A stretch of DNA of 5,005 nt from CAYVKY01 sp964452115 (GTDB lineage: Bacteria; Bacteroidota; Ignavibacteria; Tepidaquicellales; Tepidaquicellaceae), in contig CAYVKY010000148.1 of NCBI GenBank assembly GCA_964452115.1, positions 1-5,005 of the forward strand, given 5' to 3'. The notes beneath the pieces were generated by a model. It searched no databases. It was not told where the DNA came from and saw nothing but the letters and a program-made list of their open reading frames with translations. The first letter of the stretch is position 1; each line of letters begins with the position of its first letter. This document shows, one piece after another, positions 1-5,005 of the stretch. A program made the position numbers and the translations under genes.

Positions 1-554
1 TCGCCTGTTTCAAGAATAACTTTCAGATGAACTTTCTTTTTGCTTTTTGTTTGTGTACATACTTCCTTAACCTTGACGATTTCATTATATACCTTTCCAT
101 AATTGCCCGAAAGGAATTCCCCTCTCGAAATCACCATATCTATTTCATTTGCACCATCCAGAATGCAGCGCTCGACATCTTTCAATTTAATGCGCAGCGG
201 AAACTGTCCCGACGGGAATGCAGTTGCCACCGACGCTACATTAATATCCGTGCCGTCAAGATAACCGGATGCAAGGCTGACCATCGAAGGATAAACGCAG
301 ACTGCCGCACAGGATGGAATTGAAGGATTAATTACCGATGGGCTCTGTGCGCGCCGGCATAACTCAATCACCTTATCATTAGTATCTTTTCCTTCAAGTG
401 TTGTCAGGTCAACCATCGAAACAGCGGTTTTAAGGTAACCCGCAGTATTATTCATCGGAATTCCGGATGACAGATAATCATTTACACGGCTTAATATTAT
501 ATCTTTCTTCACAGAAAGATTAAAATTACTGAGAAAATTTTTTAAATCGTTCAT
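1..554 (-). CDS. deoC: Deoxyribose-phosphate aldolase, C-terminus off the left edge
   Basis: Class I aldolase that cleaves 2-deoxy-D-ribose-5-phosphate to glyceraldehyde-3-phosphate and acetaldehyde in cytoplasmic deoxynucleoside catabolism. The first 184 codons are visible, from ATG at 554-552. Recognisable DeoC signatures in order are VDLTTLEGKDT (48-58), CVYPSMV (86-92), VATAFPSGQ (109-117), NEIDMVISRGEFLSG (136-150) and HLKVILETG (176-184). By comparison with the E. coli enzyme, Lys178 is the Schiff-base lysine and Asp139 the catalytic aspartate. The second active-site lysine lies beyond the window. About 37 residues precede the region that aligns with the start of E. coli DeoC, so this is a long form. 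No in-frame start exists just upstream and there is no Shine-Dalgarno sequence (leader TTTTGCAAAT). It is divergent from the SPOR/folD operon. The family call is firm; the gene is cut by the window edge and shows no internal break. Confidence 0.95.
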   Translation of the reverse strand, partial: MNDLKNFLSNFNLSVKKDIILSRVNDYLSSGIPMNNTAGYLKTAVSMVDLTTLEGKDTNDKVIELCRRAQSPSVINPSIPSCAAVCVYPSMVSLASGYLDGTDINVASVATAFPSGQFPLRIKLKDVERCILDGANEIDMVISRGEFLSGNYGKVYNEIVKVKEVCTQTKSKKKVHLKVILETG

Positions 555-580
555 ATTTGCAAAATAACAATTTAATTTTT

Positions 581-588
581 CAAATGTA
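581..588 (-). promoter_or_regulatory. Candidate -7 element of the deoC promoter (TACATTTG)
   Basis: Read on the minus strand, TACATTTG matches the Bacteroidota primary-sigma -7 consensus TAnnTTTG exactly. It lies 26 nt before the deoC start codon, which would give a 5' leader of roughly 20 nt. No convincing TTTG -33 partner is seen at the expected distance upstream, so the assignment rests on one element in AT-rich DNA. Confidence 0.35.
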
Positions 589-624
589 ATGAATGAATTT
601 CGATTATTAATATGCTTAAAATTT

Positions 625-655
625 TATATGTTTATTAAAAAAATATAAACTTATA
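625..655. repeat. Imperfect AT-rich inverted repeat in the divergent promoter region
   Basis: The arms TATATGTTTAT (625-635) and ATAAACTTATA (645-655) pair at 10 of 11 positions around a 9-nt A-rich spacer. It sits about midway between the two divergent genes, where an operator or a bent A-tract element could be. In DNA this AT-rich such a palindrome may arise by chance, and no regulator is encoded nearby. Confidence 0.3.
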
Positions 656-717
656 TTTAACTTGATTTATCAAAAATATAAAATTATTATTGTTATAAAA
701 CTTTGAATTTTGGGTAG

Positions 718-722
718 AGGAG
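718..722 (+). promoter_or_regulatory. Shine-Dalgarno AGGAG that sets the first SPOR lipoprotein start
   Basis: AGGAG ends 5 nt before ATG at 728 and matches the anti-Shine-Dalgarno core. It supports ATG 728 over the upstream in-frame TTG at 710, which would lie upstream of the motif and add six residues before the signal peptide. It is the only clear Shine-Dalgarno in the window. Confidence 0.7.
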
Positions 723-727
723 TGCCA

Positions 728-1135
728 ATGAGAAAATTTTTAAAGGTATTAATGACTTTCATTCCGCTGATACTGTTTATGCTGACATCCTGTGCCGGTT
801 ATGATGATTACTTTGATTACAGGTTTGATACATTAGTAGTAAAAAAAACCGATACAGTATTAGTCAGAGATACAACTTCCAGTCAAATCAGAGAGGAAAA
901 AAGCATAACAAATCTGAATCTCACTGTACAATTAGGTTCGTTTTCAAATCAATCGTTGGCTGCAGCACTGGCAGATGACGCCAAATTAAAATTGAATTAC
1001 GATACTGAAATTCGTATTTATGACGAAAAATATTGTGTAATTGCAGGAACTTTTGATTCTGTAAAGAAAGCCGAAGCGTATCTTGGGTTCGTTAAATCAA
1101 ACGGATATCCTCAGGCATTCATAAGAAATAAATAG
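728..1135 (+). CDS. SPOR-domain lipoprotein A (135 aa)
   Basis: Predicted envelope lipoprotein, first gene of the plus-strand operon. Residues 1-21 form a signal peptide (MRKF basic start, hydrophobic core) ending in lipobox LTSC, with Cys22 as the lipidation site. A short linker follows, with Asp-Thr pairs at 34, 42 and 48. Residues about 64-133 form one SPOR domain: VQLGSF (67-72) at its start, CVIAGTF (103-109) in the middle and GYPQAFIR (126-133) at its end. SPOR domains in characterised proteins bind denuded septal glycan strands; that role is inferred here. The protein is little more than an anchor, linker and SPOR fold, with no catalytic domain. It is a paralogue of the next gene, whose start follows after 9 nt. 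ATG 728 is chosen because AGGAG lies 5 nt upstream. It could serve cell division or general wall attachment; the exact role is unknown. Confidence 0.85.
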   Translation: MRKFLKVLMTFIPLILFMLTSCAGYDDYFDYRFDTLVVKKTDTVLVRDTTSSQIREEKSITNLNLTVQLGSFSNQSLAAALADDAKLKLNYDTEIRIYDEKYCVIAGTFDSVKKAEAYLGFVKSNGYPQAFIRNK

Positions 1136-1144
1136 ATTAAATTT

Positions 1145-1585
1145 ATGAAGCAAAAACTTTTACCGGTTGTAAAATACATATTATTGTCAGGGTTTATTGC
1201 TATACTATATTCTTGTTCGGGACAAACAAGACTTGAAGACTGTGATTGCGATGTTTATCCGTTCACTGATACATTCAGGGTTGCGAGAGTGGACACAATT
1301 ACAAAAGTTGATACGGTTTACAAAAAAGTGGGTGAAGAGTCTACTTATTACGTACAGATTGGAGCATTTTATAACAAAGCAAATGCCGAAAAATGCGCCG
1401 TTCAGGCGAAGTCCGATCTGAATCTGCAGATTTATATCATAACTACCAAAGATAACATTTACAGGGTAACTGCAGGCGAAAAGACGAAAGACATAGATGA
1501 AGCCAATGCAAGATTAGTACAGGTCAAAGCAAAAGGATATTCAGATGCATTCGTCAGAGACCAATTCGGACCTGTAAATAAATAA
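1145..1585 (+). CDS. SPOR-domain lipoprotein B (146 aa), tandem paralogue of A
   Basis: Second small envelope lipoprotein. The signal peptide runs over residues 1-23 with lipobox LYSC, so Cys24 is the predicted lipidated residue. Two more cysteines follow at 33 and 35 (CDC), which the first paralogue lacks; an oxidised pair in the periplasm is possible. The linker carries Asp-Thr pairs at 42, 50 and 56. The SPOR domain spans about 67-139: YYVQIGAF (68-75), IYRVTAGE (105-112) and GYSDAFVRD (131-139). Alignment with the previous gene is collinear from the lipobox to the domain end, indicating local duplication and divergence. There is no Shine-Dalgarno; the start lies 9 nt after the upstream stop, in ATTAAATTT. 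It presumably binds peptidoglycan glycan strands like other SPOR proteins. No specific partner can be named. Confidence 0.85.
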   Translation: MKQKLLPVVKYILLSGFIAILYSCSGQTRLEDCDCDVYPFTDTFRVARVDTITKVDTVYKKVGEESTYYVQIGAFYNKANAEKCAVQAKSDLNLQIYIITTKDNIYRVTAGEKTKDIDEANARLVQVKAKGYSDAFVRDQFGPVNK

Positions 1586-1597
1586 TTAACTGATAAA

Positions 1598-2482
1598 ATG
1601 GAAATCGAAAAAATTATTGACGGCAAAGCAATTTCTTCCGCAATAAAAGAAGAAGTGCGTCTCGATACTATTGAACTGAAAAAAAGCAAAGGCATCGTTC
1701 CGGGACTTGGTTTTATACTTGCAGGCGGAGACCCCGCATCGCGCATATATGTTAAAAGCAAAGGCAAAGCCTGTGAAGAGATGGGATTCTATTCCGTGAC
1801 GAAAGAACTGCCTGAAGATACATCAAGAGATGAAATCCTTTCTATCATTGATTCATTTAATAATGACCCGAAAATTCACGGTATTCTGGTTCAGCTGCCA
1901 TTACCAAAGCAGCTTAATGAATCGGAAATTATTCAGGCGATAGATTATAAAAAGGATGTTGACGGATTTCATCCTATAAATGTGGGAAGGCTTTCGCTTG
2001 ACAAGGATTGTTTTGTCCCCTGCACGCCTGCGGGAATTATCGAACTTCTGAAAAGAAGCAATATTGAAACTCAGGGAAAAACCGCTGTAGTTATCGGACG
2101 AAGCAACATTGTCGGAAAGCCTGCTGCAAGCCTTCTTCTGAAGAAGTCAAATAATTCAACGGTAATTGTGTGCCACAGTGCAACAAAAAATATTAAAGAT
2201 TTTACAACACAAGCCGACATTATCATCGTCGCTATGGGAAAACCGAATTTTCTGAAAGGCGAAATGATTAAGCCCGGCTGTACAATAATAGATGTGGGAA
2301 TAAACAGAATCCCTGACGAGACAAAGAAATCAGGTTACAGAGTTACGGGTGATGTTGATTTTGAAAGCTGCATTAAAAAATGCCTTCACATAACACCTGT
2401 TCCCGGAGGAGTAGGACCTATGACTATTGCAATGTTAATGAAAAATACTTTAATCTCTGCAAGAGGAGATTTGAAATTTTAA
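1598..2482 (+). CDS. folD: Bifunctional methylenetetrahydrofolate dehydrogenase / methenyltetrahydrofolate cyclohydrolase
   Basis: Cytoplasmic enzyme that oxidises 5,10-methylene-THF to 5,10-methenyl-THF with NADP and hydrolyses that to 10-formyl-THF, the formyl donor for purine and fMet-tRNA synthesis. Length (294 aa) is normal for the family. Visible motifs are YVKSKGKACEEMGF (51-64) with Tyr51 and catalytic Lys55, GILVQLPLP (95-103), DVDGFHP (120-126) with the folate-site Asp122, PCTPAG (141-146), the Rossmann signature VIGRSNIVGKP (165-175) and PGGVGPMT (269-276). All key residues are present, so it should be active. It sits 12 nt after the second SPOR lipoprotein and 12 nt before prmA, consistent with co-transcription. 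There is no Shine-Dalgarno; ATG 1598 follows AACTGATAAA and begins exactly where the family's N-terminus is expected. Confidence 0.98.
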   Translation: MEIEKIIDGKAISSAIKEEVRLDTIELKKSKGIVPGLGFILAGGDPASRIYVKSKGKACEEMGFYSVTKELPEDTSRDEILSIIDSFNNDPKIHGILVQLPLPKQLNESEIIQAIDYKKDVDGFHPINVGRLSLDKDCFVPCTPAGIIELLKRSNIETQGKTAVVIGRSNIVGKPAASLLLKKSNNSTVIVCHSATKNIKDFTTQADIIIVAMGKPNFLKGEMIKPGCTIIDVGINRIPDETKKSGYRVTGDVDFESCIKKCLHITPVPGGVGPMTIAMLMKNTLISARGDLKF

Positions 2483-2494
2483 TTTTTTAATAAT

Positions 2495-3340
2495 ATGAAA
2501 AATTACATTGAAGTCTGCATAAAAACAAGTCCTGAAAATTTTGATGCCATACTGAATATTTTATATAAATCTGAAGTAGACAACATCCTCGAAGAAAAAG
2601 ATGAAATAAAGGTATATTTTTTCGAAGAGGATAAAGCGCTGGCTAATTCAGTTAAAAAATCAATTGCGAACTTCGGAATCACTGCTCACGTTGCAATGAG
2701 TGTGTTTGAAGAGCGTAACTGGAATGCCGAATGGGAAAAAACCATTGAGCCGGTGTATATAACCGATAGATTGGTGATTTACCCGACTTGGAAAGAACAC
2801 GAAATAAAAGACAGAACGGATCTGATTAAAATTCAAATCGACCCTAAAATGGCGTTCGGAACAGGCCACAATGAAACAACAAGACTTGTCCTGAAACAAA
2901 TGTGCGAATACATCGAGCCCGGTGATTTGAAATTACTCGATTTCGGCACAGGCACGGGAATACTCTGCATAGCGGGAATCAAACTTGGGATGGAATACGC
3001 TACCGGACTTGACATTGACCCGGATGCAATAGAAAATGCGAAAGAAAACATTGAGCTGAACAAAGTAAAAGACTTCATTAAATTCGAGAACTGTTCAATC
3101 GAAAGCATAGACTCAGATGAATACGATATAATAACTGCTAACATCATAAGCAGCGTGATTGTACCGAATATCGAACACATTAAAAGGAATCTCAAATCCA
3201 GCGGTAAAATTTTTATTTCCGGGATACTGAAAGATGAGAAAGACGATTTCGGAAAATTTCTTGAAAGCAACGGATTTGAAATTATTGAAATTATTTCCGA
3301 ATCTGAATGGGTCGGGATTTATGCAAAAAATTGTAATTAA
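2495..3340 (+). CDS. prmA: Ribosomal protein L11 methyltransferase
   Basis: SAM-dependent class I methyltransferase. In E. coli PrmA trimethylates L11 at its N-terminal residue and at lysines. Residues 1 to about 70 form the L11-recognition domain, followed by the linker motif NWNAEWE (75-81). The catalytic domain shows IDPKMAFGTGHNETT (115-129), SAM motif I LDFGTGTGIL (148-157), the acidic motif II DIDPDAIENA (173-182) and TANI (214-217) at the position of the family's conserved Asn. At 281 aa it is close to the usual length. The start lies 12 nt after folD without a Shine-Dalgarno (TTTTTAATAAT). Its last 20 nt, including the stop, overlap the start of the cupin gene in another frame. Confidence in family is very high; methylation of L11 in this organism is inferred. 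Confidence 0.97.
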   Translation: MKNYIEVCIKTSPENFDAILNILYKSEVDNILEEKDEIKVYFFEEDKALANSVKKSIANFGITAHVAMSVFEERNWNAEWEKTIEPVYITDRLVIYPTWKEHEIKDRTDLIKIQIDPKMAFGTGHNETTRLVLKQMCEYIEPGDLKLLDFGTGTGILCIAGIKLGMEYATGLDIDPDAIENAKENIELNKVKDFIKFENCSIESIDSDEYDIITANIISSVIVPNIEHIKRNLKSSGKIFISGILKDEKDDFGKFLESNGFEIIEIISESEWVGIYAKNCN

Positions 3341-3659
3341 TAATATTTTTGACACTTCGAAAAATAATATTTCTGAAGAAGAAATATTTATAAAACTTTG
3401 TTCCTCGCCGGAAGTATATATCGAAAAGATTATTTCAACAGGCCAGTCCACGCCCGAAAATCAATGGCTTGAAGACAAAAGGGCGGAATGGGTGATTTTA
3501 TTAAAAGGAAAAGCAGGAATAAAGTTTTTTGACTCCGGAGAGTTTCATCTCCGCGAAGGAGATTATTTCTTTATTCCTGCCTTTACAAAACACCAAGTCA
3601 CCTACACATCATCCGAACCTGAATGCGTGTGGCTTGCAGTTTATATCAAATCAGTGTGA
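3321..3659 (+). CDS. Small single-domain cupin protein (112 aa)
   Basis: Cytoplasmic cupin (no signal peptide or membrane segment) of unknown ligand. The beta-barrel core runs from about residue 45 to 108. EWVILLKGKAG (56-66) corresponds to cupin motif 1 and GDYFFIPAFTKHQV (80-93) to motif 2, followed by WLAVYI (104-109). The canonical HxH of motif 1 is absent (the segment reads NQWLEDKRAEW). Only Glu56 and His91 remain of the usual metal set, so it may bind metal weakly, use another set, or not bind it. ATG 3321 overlaps the end of prmA by 20 nt, suggesting translational coupling. An upstream in-frame ATG at 3234 would place 29 extra non-cupin residues inside prmA and is not favoured. The stop overlaps the end of the converging transporter gene by 9 nt. 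A role in sugar or nucleotide metabolism, or as a sensor, cannot be chosen from sequence. Confidence 0.85.
   Translation: MQKIVINNIFDTSKNNISEEEIFIKLCSSPEVYIEKIISTGQSTPENQWLEDKRAEWVILLKGKAGIKFFDSGEFHLREGDYFFIPAFTKHQVTYTSSEPECVWLAVYIKSV
3513..3580 (-). repeat. 12-bp perfect inverted repeat inside the cupin gene; possible antisense-strand terminator of the transporter
   Basis: GCAGGAATAAAG (3513-3524) and CTTTATTCCTGC (3569-3580) are perfect complements 44 nt apart. Three further A-T pairs follow outside after one mismatch. The enclosed segment can form one of two exclusive small hairpins: CGGAGA/TCTCCG (3536-3541 with 3548-3553) or ATCTCC/GGAGAT (3547-3552 with 3558-3563). Read on the minus strand, the structure begins 70 nt after the transporter stop and is followed by TTTTCCTTTTAA, so it could terminate that transcript within the antisense of the cupin gene. 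The large loop and interrupted T-tract make it a poor canonical terminator. Confidence 0.35.
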
Positions 3660-3668
3660 CGATTTTTT
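3648..3668 (+). terminator. Weak candidate terminator at the end of the SPOR-folD-prmA-cupin operon
   Basis: AAATC (3648-3652) pairs with GATTT (3661-3665). A further GT/AC pair forms inside if A3653 is bulged, and T-rich sequence follows (TTTATT). The cupin stop codon lies in the hairpin. The stem is short and AT-rich, so true termination here is uncertain, but it is the only hairpin plus T-run near the operon end. Confidence 0.2.
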
Positions 3669-5005
3669 ATTCGGCATCACATTCCATAATGAGAACATCA
3701 CCAATGCACCGATTGCCGCAAAAGGTATCGGCCAGATTTTCCAGACAGACCATCCGTAATTTGAAAGAATATATCCGACCGCAACTCCGACAAACGCTCC
3801 GGCCAGATACTGAAATCCGTCTATAAGTCCGGCTGCTGTAGCTGCAGCTTTTTTGCCGCCGAAGTCCATTGATGCAGCTCCGCCAATCATACCGTGAGCA
3901 CCGTTCACAAAGAATGAAAGCAGCGTAATCATCGTAACATCATAGAATACTCCCATTTTCAGATATTCTCCGAAATAAAACATCAACATTACTAATATCA
4001 TTCCTAAAAAGCATATTGCAATTGCCGGTGCGCGCCTTCCTTTGAATAATCTGTCCGACATAATTCCGAATACAAATCCTCCGATTATGCCGAGGATTGC
4101 AATTCCCCATGCCGTAACCTGATAAGCTGCCTGAGTTGTCGAAACATTCAGTACTTCCTTGAAATAAACGGGATACCAGGCATCAACAATGCTGCGCCTT
4201 ACAAATCCAATCATCATTGAACCGATGCCTATCATCCACATCACTTTGCTTGCAAAAACTTTTTTAAGAACTTCCGCAACACTCACTTTCTCTTCAGAGC
4301 TTCCCGAGCCGTCGCCGGTGTCCAGGTCTGTGTAACCTGCCTGCACAGGTGTATCTTTTACGAAAAGAGAAGTCAGTATTAGAAATATAAATACGAGCAA
4401 TGCAGGAATCCAGAATGCATACACCCACGAGTTCAACCACGCTGTTATCAACGGAGTGATTGAAAATGAGAGTATAAGTCCGAATCTGATGAGCACACCG
4501 AATATCGCACCAAAAGTTCCGCGCTCGCGAATGTGGAACCATTGCGCATTTATTTTAACTATAGACAGAGCTCCGAATGCCTGAAAATAACCGTTTACCG
4601 CCCAGATGATTGCCATCGTCCAAAGCAGAGAACCTTTAGTAAAACCGAGTGCAAGCGATGGTTCGGAAATCAGATTCTTTCCGTCCCATACCGCAGGGGT
4701 TTGAATCAGGTATGATGCAGCGCCGAGAAGTAAATTCATAATTACAACTCCTGCTGCTCCGAATATGAATGCTTTTTTTCCGCCGAATTTATCGGCAAGA
4801 GGTCCGTTAATTACGACTGCAAGACCATAAACCAAAGGAAGCAGAAATTCAAAAATTCCGTAATCCTGTTTGCTCCAGCCAAACACCGTCATCATTGATG
4901 AAGCATTCGCGGCGAGGTTGTATCGTGTCATATAAAACAAAGAATACAGAAATCCGATTATTATCCAGTTCTGGAATCTGCGGTGTCTGTATGCCGGTAT
5001 TCTGA
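3651..5005 (-). CDS. MFS transporter, organophosphate:phosphate antiporter family (GlpT/UhpT-like), start off the right edge
   Basis: Inner-membrane major-facilitator carrier; 450 codons are visible and the frame stays open to the edge. The segment upstream of a possible TTG at 4940 reads FQNWIIIGFLYSLFYMTRYN, which is the first membrane helix, so that TTG is not the start. Visible-residue numbering: MFS motif A GPLADKFGGKK (67-77) and its second-half copy GIMSDRLFKGRR (313-324), a cytoplasmic central loop about 216-253, and FGGKKAAATAAG (381-392), which matches the PKKAAGTAAG segment of E. coli GlpT. Arg27 (MTRYN) and Arg269 (FVRRSIVDAWYPVYFKEV region) align with GlpT Arg45 and Arg269, which bind substrate phosphate. 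The family histidine (GlpT His165) appears replaced by Ile172, next to Arg173. A loop of about 25 polar residues (98-122) separates two early helices and is longer than in GlpT. The likely role is exchange of a phosphorylated sugar or glycerol for phosphate; the substrate is unknown. Confidence 0.88.
   Translation of the reverse strand, partial: RIPAYRHRRFQNWIIIGFLYSLFYMTRYNLAANASSMMTVFGWSKQDYGIFEFLLPLVYGLAVVINGPLADKFGGKKAFIFGAAGVVIMNLLLGAASYLIQTPAVWDGKNLISEPSLALGFTKGSLLWTMAIIWAVNGYFQAFGALSIVKINAQWFHIRERGTFGAIFGVLIRFGLILSFSITPLITAWLNSWVYAFWIPALLVFIFLILTSLFVKDTPVQAGYTDLDTGDGSGSSEEKVSVAEVLKKVFASKVMWMIGIGSMMIGFVRRSIVDAWYPVYFKEVLNVSTTQAAYQVTAWGIAILGIIGGFVFGIMSDRLFKGRRAPAIAICFLGMILVMLMFYFGEYLKMGVFYDVTMITLLSFFVNGAHGMIGGAASMDFGGKKAAATAAGLIDGFQYLAGAFVGVAVGYILSNYGWSVWKIWPIPFAAIGALVMFSLWNVMPNKKSSH

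Larger units (their letters stand above)
555..727. promoter_or_regulatory. AT-rich divergent intergenic region between deoC and the SPOR/folD operon
   Basis: This is the only sizeable non-coding stretch, 173 nt and strongly AT-rich, particularly 600-710. It must hold promoters for both divergent transcripts. On the plus strand the best candidates are TATAAA at 694-699 and AAACTTTG at 698-705, the latter one base from the Bacteroidota TAnnTTTG element. Neither has a clear upstream partner and both lie very close to the start codon, so no plus-strand promoter is assigned firmly. No small ORF or RNA gene is apparent. Confidence 0.55.

Noticed and set aside
27..323. 98-codon plus-strand open frame
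   Set aside because: It is antisense to deoC, whose minus-strand translation carries clear DeoC motifs throughout; this frame has no recognisable family and no ribosome-binding site.
710..727. TTG at 710 as start of the first SPOR lipoprotein
   Set aside because: It lies upstream of the AGGAG motif; ATG 728 has correct spacing and gives a normal lipoprotein signal peptide.
1197..1421. 74-codon plus-strand frame inside lipoprotein B
   Set aside because: It is an alternate frame of a gene with a lipobox and SPOR domain; no independent start signal or motif.
3234..3320. N-terminal extension of the cupin from ATG 3234
   Set aside because: The 29 extra residues are an out-of-frame reading of the prmA C-terminus, do not resemble cupin sequence, and would require a 107-nt overlap.
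2833..3451. Two minus-strand open frames opposite prmA and the cupin
   Set aside because: They are antisense shadows of strongly supported genes and show low-complexity Ser/Phe/Ile-rich composition without any domain.
728..3659. A novel defence or secondary-metabolite system in the five-gene operon
   Set aside because: Four of the five genes belong to well-known housekeeping or envelope families and no nuclease, toxin, synthase or mobile-element signature is present.
4294..4715. Small open frames on both strands within the transporter gene
   Set aside because: They overlap coding sequence for conserved MFS helices and have no family signature.
4938..4940. TTG at 4940 as start of the transporter
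   Set aside because: The frame continues upstream with a hydrophobic helix and a basic segment that complete the first transmembrane helix, so the true start is beyond the window.

Overview
The window reads as chromosomal DNA from a low-GC, Gram-negative member of the Bacteroidota/Chlorobiota-Ignavibacteriota assemblage. This is inferred from four things: lipoproteins carrying SPOR domains, AT-rich leaders with almost no Shine-Dalgarno sequences, an exact TAnnTTTG promoter element upstream of deoC, and the style of the PrmA and DeoC proteins. No mobile element, CRISPR array, tRNA or rRNA is visible. The lineage call is moderate and the exact genus cannot be read from this sequence.

Layout: (1) 554-1, minus strand: the first 184 codons of deoC (deoxyribose-phosphate aldolase), running off the left edge. 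(2) 555-727: a very AT-rich divergent promoter region. (3) 728-3659, plus strand: a tight five-gene cluster made of two tandem paralogous SPOR lipoproteins, folD, prmA and a small cupin. Gaps are 9, 12 and 12 nt, followed by a 20-nt overlap, so it is very probably one operon. (4) 5005-3651, minus strand: a 5'-incomplete major-facilitator transporter of the organophosphate:phosphate antiporter (GlpT/UhpT-like) type. It converges on the cupin gene with a 9-nt overlap.

Functionally the plus-strand operon is a housekeeping mix. It holds envelope/septal peptidoglycan-binding lipoproteins, one-carbon folate metabolism (FolD), ribosomal protein L11 methylation (PrmA) and a small cupin of unknown ligand. 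FolD and PrmA both belong to the one-carbon/methyl economy, but the sequence does not prove a functional link. The flanking minus-strand genes deal with phosphorylated sugars or organophosphates: DeoC cleaves deoxyribose-5-phosphate and the transporter probably exchanges an organophosphate for phosphate. They lie about 3.1 kb apart and are not one transcription unit.

I see no convincing evidence of a new multi-gene system. The most distinctive points are the duplicated SPOR lipoproteins with an identically spaced Asp-Thr linker pattern, the cupin that lacks its HxH metal ligands, the transporter that keeps two substrate arginines but loses the usual histidine motif, and a convergent gene junction with no intergenic space where a 12-bp perfect inverted repeat lies inside the cupin gene.
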